DNA of 34,312 bases from a virus. Position numbers and translations under genes: made by a program. Below are positions 29,586-34,312 of the stretch, piece by piece (the stretch's first letter is position 1; every line of letters starts with the position of its first letter). The notes below the pieces were generated by a model. It was given only the letters and a program-made list of their open reading frames with translations, was not told the origin of the DNA and made no database searches. The DNA is taken from IMG/VR virus record IMGVR_UViG_3300028844_004752, positions 1-34,312 of that record. One strand, 5' to 3'.

Positions 29586-29600
29586 ACTTGACTCCTTTTC

Positions 29601-30251
29601 TTATTTAAGCAACGAGAGGAAATTTTGAAACCCACGAACTTGTGCTTCCACAAGTGAGCGTGAAGATGTTTTCTTAATTTCAGTCTCTATTTTTTCAATG
29701 TCTTGTGATTCAATCAAGCCATTATTCCATACCCATTCTACGCCTTCCATTATTCCATTAACAAAAGCTCCAGGCGCTGATGGATCTTGAACAATGTCAA
29801 CGGTGTTGAGTTGAAAATCATTCCCAACCTCCATTATTCCATTCTGTTTTACAAGACTTCCCATACCACGAGTCGAAACACCTAGTTGAACACCACCATC
29901 AAGCAAGCCTTTTACAACTTTACCCATAGGAGTATCTAATATAAGTGCTTTACCCATCACATTACTTTCATCAAATTTCATTTCCGTAATACGATGGGAT
30001 ACCTTATCCAAATTAACAGTGGGTCCTTCTGGATGATTTAACTCACCTACAGCACGACCAGTATTAACTTGTTCTGATATATATTTTTCAACGGCAGGCT
30101 TCATTACTTCCATTCTATAAATTCTGCCATTTCTATTTGGTTGATCGGCTTGTGCAAATACACCTTCGATCTGATAAGACTTTTCACCATTTGCCTTTGC
30201 TTCTGTGACTAGATGTATATCATGATCACAATATTCTGCGATTAGTTTCAT
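29601..30251 (-). CDS. 21: Prohead core protease (T4 gp21)
   Basis: Serine protease that matures the prohead, cutting after L/I-x-E. The 216 residues (T4 212) show IEGVFAQADQPNRNGRIY (28-45), GELNHPEGP (69-77, catalytic His73), GVSTRGMGS (124-132, catalytic Ser126) and DIVQDPSAPGAF (152-163, Asp). This is the enzyme expected to cut the N-terminal tags in the 11437-16154 cassette. Confidence 0.96.
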   Translation of the reverse strand: MKLIAEYCDHDIHLVTEAKANGEKSYQIEGVFAQADQPNRNGRIYRMEVMKPAVEKYISEQVNTGRAVGELNHPEGPTVNLDKVSHRITEMKFDESNVMGKALILDTPMGKVVKGLLDGGVQLGVSTRGMGSLVKQNGIMEVGNDFQLNTVDIVQDPSAPGAFVNGIMEGVEWVWNNGLIESQDIEKIETEIKKTSSRSLVEAQVRGFQNFLSLLK

Positions 30252-30293
30252 GTCTTATCCTTTTTTATATTAATTAATAAATTCTTTTTAACT

Positions 30294-30764
30294 TTATTTA
30301 AGCGCATTGTGCCCACGCTCAGTAATATCTGATATTTTTTTAGCTACTTCAGCATGATTAGCTTTATGAAAAATACCCTTTTTTTGACTTGCCAAGCTTC
30401 GACCTGGGTTTACTTTACCTGATAGGCCTTCGTGTTGTGCAGCAATCGTATTATGTTCACCACTTTTTTCTTTGTCCCCTATAAATCCGTGCACACTCGC
30501 AAGACCTCTATGAAACTTGGATAATTCACTATGATGAACCAGAAGAGCATTCAGATGTTTCTGTTCTTTTTCACTATGCTTGCCTTCACTATTTTTATAC
30601 TTACTATGAATTTTATTAATGCCCTCTGTATGCTTTTTATATACTGATACATGAGGACCTGCAATTTTAACTTCATAAAGACTACTTACATCTTTGTCTC
30701 CTCTTATATTTTGCAGCAAAGAAGCATATGTTGTAAGTCGTTTTTCATTATTATTACTAAGCAT
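30294..30764 (-). CDS. Lys/His-rich protein in the prohead block, 156 residues
   Basis: Located between a small core protein and gp21, in a place where T4-like phages keep prohead core components. The sequence is very rich in Lys, His, Ser and Gly (NKIHSKYKNSEGKHSEKEQK, LLVHHSELSKFHRGLASVHG) and ends ERGHNALK. It resembles internal head proteins in composition but has no N-terminal tag, although LYE at 29-31 could be a weak cleavage site. GGGAAG precedes ATG 30764. Family not recognised. Confidence 0.7.
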   Translation of the reverse strand: MLSNNNEKRLTTYASLLQNIRGDKDVSSLYEVKIAGPHVSVYKKHTEGINKIHSKYKNSEGKHSEKEQKHLNALLVHHSELSKFHRGLASVHGFIGDKEKSGEHNTIAAQHEGLSGKVNPGRSLASQKKGIFHKANHAEVAKKISDITERGHNALK

Positions 30765-30767
30765 TTA

Positions 30768-30968
30768 CTACTTCCCTTTAGAAAATTGTTTAATAAATTC
30801 TTTTGCCATAGCAATTGCTTCTTTTTCAGATTCATAATCGTCCAAATGTTCTCCATCAATAGAAGCTTTGAATCTGTTACCAGATTTAGTCACAACAATT
30901 TTGCTTTTGCCGACCATAACATTTTTTTCTACGACTAAATTTTTTATTAAATCTTTAAAAGTTTTCAT
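30768..30968 (-). CDS. Small prohead core-like protein with capsid-type N-terminus, 66 residues
   Basis: The start MKTFKDLIKNLVVEKN resembles the capsid tag, with V-V-E in place of the L/I-x-E site. The rest is a small KIVVTKSGNRFKASIDGEHL beta-hairpin followed by a helix (EKEAIAMAKEFIKQF). Its place between the acidic core protein and gp21 corresponds to T4 gene 68, but the similarity is positional. Late region. Confidence 0.7.
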   Translation of the reverse strand: MKTFKDLIKNLVVEKNVMVGKSKIVVTKSGNRFKASIDGEHLDDYESEKEAIAMAKEFIKQFSKGK

Positions 30969-30982
30969 TTAAATTCTCTATT

Positions 30983-31267
30983 TTATTCTTCTGCCATTTC
31001 AGAACCAAACATTTGAGTTCCTATATTAATTCTTTCAGCCTCTATAGCATCTTTAATCTTATCACCTAGCATAGACTGAAAAGAATTTCCAGCATCTCTA
31101 AGTTCATTATTATGTACTGAATTAACAAAATCTAACATAGGTTGAGGTTCTTCAAAATCATCATCGGTATACTCATATTCATCATCCTCAGAACCAAACT
31201 CATATTCTTCTAGTTCATCTTCATCATCGGATACTTCATAATCTATTTCAAAATCTTCATCTTCCAT
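30983..31267 (-). CDS. Acidic prohead core protein (gp67-like)
   Basis: The first 40 residues are extremely acidic (MEDEDFEIDYEVSDDEDELE, then EEYEFGSEDDEYEYTDDDFE), similar in composition to the acidic part of T4 gp67 (PIP). The C-terminal part PMLDFVNSVHNNELRDAGNS, then KIKDAIEAERINIGTQMFG, looks like a conserved core helix pair. AAGGAG precedes ATG 31267 and a late promoter lies at 31292-31299. It heads the block 67-like, 68-like, 21, 22, 23. Assigned on composition and position. Confidence 0.72.
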   Translation of the reverse strand: MEDEDFEIDYEVSDDEDELEEYEFGSEDDEYEYTDDDFEEPQPMLDFVNSVHNNELRDAGNSFQSMLGDKIKDAIEAERINIGTQMFGSEMAEE

Positions 31268-31291
31268 ATCAATATCTCCTTGTAATAGTAT

Positions 31292-31299
31292 TATTTATA
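31292..31299 (-). promoter_or_regulatory. T4-type late promoter for the prohead block
   Basis: TATAAATA on the minus strand, followed by ATACTATT, 25 bases before ATG 31267, with AAGGAG between. Confidence 0.8.
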
Positions 31300-31319
31300 C
31301 AAAATAGAATTTACAAATA

Positions 31320-32477
31320 TTATGCTAATGCAGCAACATTAAAAGTTAAATCATCTCCACTAGCATTACCGCCCAACTGTTGACCACCAACAAATCCTGA
31401 ACCACCATCAATAACCCTAATAATAGCTTGAGTGCCAACAGTTTGTATATTTAATACAGCATCTATTCCATTTCCGCTTGTAGTGAATGTTACTGCAGAA
31501 GTTGTTGTATTTGATGTCCAGTTAGGATTATTACCAACATTACTAAAGCCGCCATTTTCTGTGAGGCTACCACCCGCCAATACTTCTACATCAGTTACAT
31601 ACAATGATGCACCTGCCGCTCTTCCTCCTGAATAATCAAATGTTCCATTTATAAAAACAAAATAATAACTACCTGAAGTTGTAACTGTGGTTGTAACTGT
31701 TATCCAATCAGTTGCACCTCCACTAGAACTTTGAGTCGCATCTAATACAAATTGATGTACCAAAGATGATCCGGTATCATCCATAATAATTCCTAAAACA
31801 TCAAAAGCATCGTTTCCAGCAACAGCCCTATATACAAATCTAACTTTTTCTCCAGCAGTAATCTGTCTCCTATCTTTGGATACTAAGAGTGGACCACGTA
31901 CAATATCAAAACCCGTCTGCGTTACTACACTTGCAAGTTCTAATTGCATAGCATTTTTCCCAGAATAGATTTCGTTGCCATATTGAACCTGTCCGGAGAT
32001 AATTGTATCTGGAGTTGCGAATGAGACTGAATAATTACCAGCAGTTGACGGAACATTTGTATCACCGCCAGACGCACTATAAGAACCCATAGGATTAGGA
32101 GTAGGATCACTTGGTATGGGAAAGTTTATTCCAGGAATAGTACTAGTTCCTGAGACAAATCTACCTAAATATACCTCCCAACCAGTATAATTGTTTATCG
32201 TCTGACTGGCTCCGCTTGCATCTGTAAATGATCCGGCTGTACCGGGTACTGAATGAACCATATTATGATTTGTATTAAACAATCCAGGCCCAGAAATTGG
32301 GGCTTTTATTGTATAAAAATCCTGAAGAGCTATTTCTCCAGATGCTGGAATGTTTGGATGATCGTCGTGTTGTGTGGAAGTTAAATTACCACTGTAATTT
32401 TGAAATAGAGATGCTCCATTACCAAACTCCGAATCTATATCTTCTAATGTTATTGTTCCTCTATTAGGTAAAGGCAT
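31320..32477 (-). CDS. Virion structural/tail-fibre-like protein, 385 residues
   Basis: The N-terminus PLPNRGTITLEDIDSEFG followed by GEIALQDFYTI is the common start of phage fibre and appendage proteins (P-x-x-G-x-I-x-x-x-D-I-x-x-E-F-G ... L-x-D-F-Y). The remainder is Gly/Ser/Thr-rich beta structure without lysine-rich helices, e.g. TTTVTTSGSYYFVFINGTFD, and ends with RVIDGGSGFVGGQQLGG, a repeat-like tip motif. It probably forms part of the host-recognition apparatus. It starts by TAATG overlap with the upstream fibre gene. Confidence 0.75.
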   Translation of the reverse strand: MPLPNRGTITLEDIDSEFGNGASLFQNYSGNLTSTQHDDHPNIPASGEIALQDFYTIKAPISGPGLFNTNHNMVHSVPGTAGSFTDASGASQTINNYTGWEVYLGRFVSGTSTIPGINFPIPSDPTPNPMGSYSASGGDTNVPSTAGNYSVSFATPDTIISGQVQYGNEIYSGKNAMQLELASVVTQTGFDIVRGPLLVSKDRRQITAGEKVRFVYRAVAGNDAFDVLGIIMDDTGSSLVHQFVLDATQSSSGGATDWITVTTTVTTSGSYYFVFINGTFDYSGGRAAGASLYVTDVEVLAGGSLTENGGFSNVGNNPNWTSNTTTSAVTFTTSGNGIDAVLNIQTVGTQAIIRVIDGGSGFVGGQQLGGNASGDDLTFNVAALA

Positions 32478-34312
32478 TATTTACCTTCCAATTCTTCAAC
32501 TCTTGATTTTAATTCTTTAATTGATTCGATCAAGATAGGAACAAGTTTTTCATAATAAACAGCTTTGTATCCATCAACTCTATCCACAACAACTTCTGGC
32601 ATTACCTTTTCAACTTCCTGAGCAATAACTCCAGCTTCTCTTTTATTGTTAGGTGTAGAACCTAAGTCGGCTTTTTTATTCCAATTAAATGTATAACCAT
32701 TTAAATTGTCTACTTTTTCAAGAGCATTATCAATTTTTTCTAAGTTTTCTTTAAGTCTCAAGTCCGAAGAAAATGCTGCAGTCACATTTCCAGTCGCTGT
32801 AATCGCTCCAGTTACAGCAAGAGTTGAACCATTAAACGTCATATTAGCTTCACCATTTAAAGTGTTTGCGGTTCCACTACCTGTTATGACTCTATTGTCA
32901 GCATTTGAATTAATTGTAGTTCCTGGAGATGAAGATATTTTAATTTTATCACCATTTGATGATGCAGAAGAAGTTCCTAGAATTGTTATTCCTGTACCTG
33001 CTACAAAATCTAGTCTATCTGTTCCAGAATTGGCATTTGCACTAGAAGCACTTGCAACAAACGATCCTGTACCACCATCTTCAGATATTGTGAAACCAGT
33101 ATATGCATTATCAGACGCAGATATTTTAATATCATCACTACCCGCACCACCCGCAGTTCCTGTGATTATTATTCCTGCACCTGCAGTAAAACCTAATCTA
33201 TCTGTTCCACTGGCAGCAGTGCCAATAGTGTTGCCATTAACTGTGCCACCGTCCGCAGTTAATGTAAACCCGGTATATGCATTATCACCAGATGTACCAC
33301 TAGATGCCGCTGTTATTCTACCCTGTGCATCAACAGTAATATCTGCAGTAGTATATGATCCTGCCGTTACCGTAGTATTTGCCAAGTTAATAGTGCCTGT
33401 AGAAGTAATAGGTCCGCCAGACAGTCCTGTTCCGGTAGCAACAGAAGTAACTCCAGTTACAGGCGGATCTATAAAAGTAAATGCACCAGAGCCATCAGTT
33501 TTTAAAATTTGACCAGAAGTACCGTCACTTATTCCTAGATCAGTTATTGATGTTGGTGTACCGGTAACTTCAGAGTATGACATAGTGGGAATTCTAGCTG
33601 AGTCAAAAATGCCAGAATTTATTTTTGAAGCAGCTAAATTAGGTATTCTAGCATCAGCGAGAGTGCCAGAATTTATTTTTGAAGCAGCTAAATTAGGTAT
33701 TCTAGCATCAGCGAGAGTGCCAGAATTTATTTTTGAAGCAGCTAAATTAGGTATTTCAGAAGCGTCTAAGGGATCTACATTTAGAGTATATACACCACTA
33801 CTATATACCAATTGTGCATAGTTTGCGGTACCAGAGTTTACGGCTGAAAAATGTGCCCGCGTCTCAGAGGCACTTGGTCCTGTGTAAGATATAACTCCTG
33901 TTGATGAATTATAGCTAAATGAACCATCACCACCATTGTCGGATGATCCAATAGATGCTCTTGCTCTTGCCGTAGTATGATACTGATTTGTACCCTCATT
34001 CAAGTTATCTGTATTATATCCTGATATTAAATTTGTACCGCCTGCAAGAGGACTGGCAAAAGCTTTGTTAAGTGCAAACGCATCACTATCTGCGTTATAT
34101 AATATTGTAGCACCAGCACCATCTATTGTGATGCCACCACCATCAGCGGCGGCTGCATTTGCTGCACCTTTTGCAATTTCTATATTCTTATCGGCAATAC
34201 TGAGTTCGGTGGAATTGACAGTAGTGGTTGTTCCTTGAACTTCTAAATCACCTTTTATTTGAACCGTTCCACCAATGCCATTGGCTGGTGCTGGATCAAT
34301 CACAATAGGACC
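32477..34312 (-). CDS. Tail fibre protein with C-terminal S74 intramolecular chaperone (partial, N-terminus off window)
   Basis: The frame is open to the right edge (GPIVIDPAPANG...), so the start lies outside. The end has the Peptidase S74 / chaperone-of-endosialidase pattern: SSDLRLKENLEKIDNALEKV (Ser and Asp used for self-cleavage), then GYTFNWNK, EAGVIAQEVEKVMPEVV and YEKLVPILIESIKEL. This domain folds the fibre trimer and then cuts itself off. The middle contains 18-residue tandem repeats (IPNLAASKINSGTLADAR) and two imperfect ~60-residue repeats beginning DNAYTGFT. Probably a side tail fibre involved in host binding. Confidence 0.88.
   Translation of the reverse strand, partial: GPIVIDPAPANGIGGTVQIKGDLEVQGTTTTVNSTELSIADKNIEIAKGAANAAAADGGGITIDGAGATILYNADSDAFALNKAFASPLAGGTNLISGYNTDNLNEGTNQYHTTARARASIGSSDNGGDGSFSYNSSTGVISYTGPSASETRAHFSAVNSGTANYAQLVYSSGVYTLNVDPLDASEIPNLAASKINSGTLADARIPNLAASKINSGTLADARIPNLAASKINSGIFDSARIPTMSYSEVTGTPTSITDLGISDGTSGQILKTDGSGAFTFIDPPVTGVTSVATGTGLSGGPITSTGTINLANTTVTAGSYTTADITVDAQGRITAASSGTSGDNAYTGFTLTADGGTVNGNTIGTAASGTDRLGFTAGAGIIITGTAGGAGSDDIKISASDNAYTGFTISEDGGTGSFVASASSANANSGTDRLDFVAGTGITILGTSSASSNGDKIKISSSPGTTINSNADNRVITGSGTANTLNGEANMTFNGSTLAVTGAITATGNVTAAFSSDLRLKENLEKIDNALEKVDNLNGYTFNWNKKADLGSTPNNKREAGVIAQEVEKVMPEVVVDRVDGYKAVYYEKLVPILIESIKELKSRVEELEGK
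33611..33756. repeat. 54-bp tandem repeat in the fibre gene (nearly three copies)
   Basis: Units start at 33611, 33665 and 33719 and are identical over most of their length; the third is truncated. Being in frame (18 codons) it encodes repeated IPNLAASKINSGTLADAR in the fibre shaft. Such repeats can change copy number by recombination and alter shaft length. Confidence 0.93.

Noticed and set aside
32706-33512. Long plus-strand open frame (268 codons) opposite the fibre gene
   Set aside because: It is the mirror of a repetitive Ser/Gly/Thr-rich coding region, gives a low-complexity Val/Pro/Ala protein, and has no ribosome binding site; the minus-strand fibre with a clear S74 end is the real gene.

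Overview
This window looks like part of the genome of a T4-like (tailed, contractile) marine bacteriophage. It is very AT-rich, almost every gene lies on the minus strand with ATGA or TAATG overlaps, and it carries the recognisable T4 core: DNA polymerase gp43, RegA, clamp loader gp62/gp44, sliding clamp gp45, recombination nuclease gp46/gp47, late sigma gp55, UvsW, UvsY, DexA, and the head block gp21/gp22/gp23. MazG, Hsp20, a DUF6321 protein and the low GC suggest a cyanophage- or pelagiphage-like marine virus infecting an AT-rich bacterium; the host is inferred, not shown.

Layout from left to right. 1-3683: a carbon and SAM metabolism block with a phosphomannomutase-like HAD protein (cut by the window edge), an ATP-type PEP carboxykinase broken by a perfect 26-bp tandem duplication, S-adenosylmethionine synthetase, a small cupin-like protein and a class I fructose-bisphosphate aldolase. 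3694-9121: an archaeo-eukaryotic-primase-like protein, MazG, a DUF262-HNH nuclease and gp43. 9147-11436: small proteins, Hsp20 and a short dihydroorotate dehydrogenase-like protein. 11437-16154: eight consecutive genes, seven of which start with a T4-type capsid-targeting tag ending in a prohead-protease site ([L/I]-x-E); the cargo includes a CCA-adding enzyme, a SpoT/MESH1-like HD hydrolase, an HNH-like protein and DUF6321. 16155-25438: the T4 replication, recombination and transcription core. 25458-34312: virion genes (tail-tube-like protein, gp23, gp22, gp21, prohead core proteins, fibre proteins with an S74 chaperone end), interrupted by three plus-strand orphan genes at 26050-27069.

Control signals are unusually clear. 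There are several near-consensus sigma70 promoters with 17-bp spacing, before mazG, the DUF262 gene, gp43, hsp20, gp45 and gp55. In three of them the -35 box contains the stop codon of the gene upstream. T4 late promoters (TATAAATA) precede the tail-tube gene, the prohead core block, regA with the tagged cassette, and the 13509-13742 gene. Placing the tagged cassette behind a late promoter fits the idea that its products are made during head assembly, packaged with the DNA and injected.

How the genes may work together (inference): early sigma70 promoters make the replication machinery and metabolic genes; gp55 then switches on late genes, including the tagged cassette; gp21 trims the tags in the prohead; and the injected enzymes would act at once in the next host on alarmone, tRNA ends or nucleic acids, before any phage transcription.
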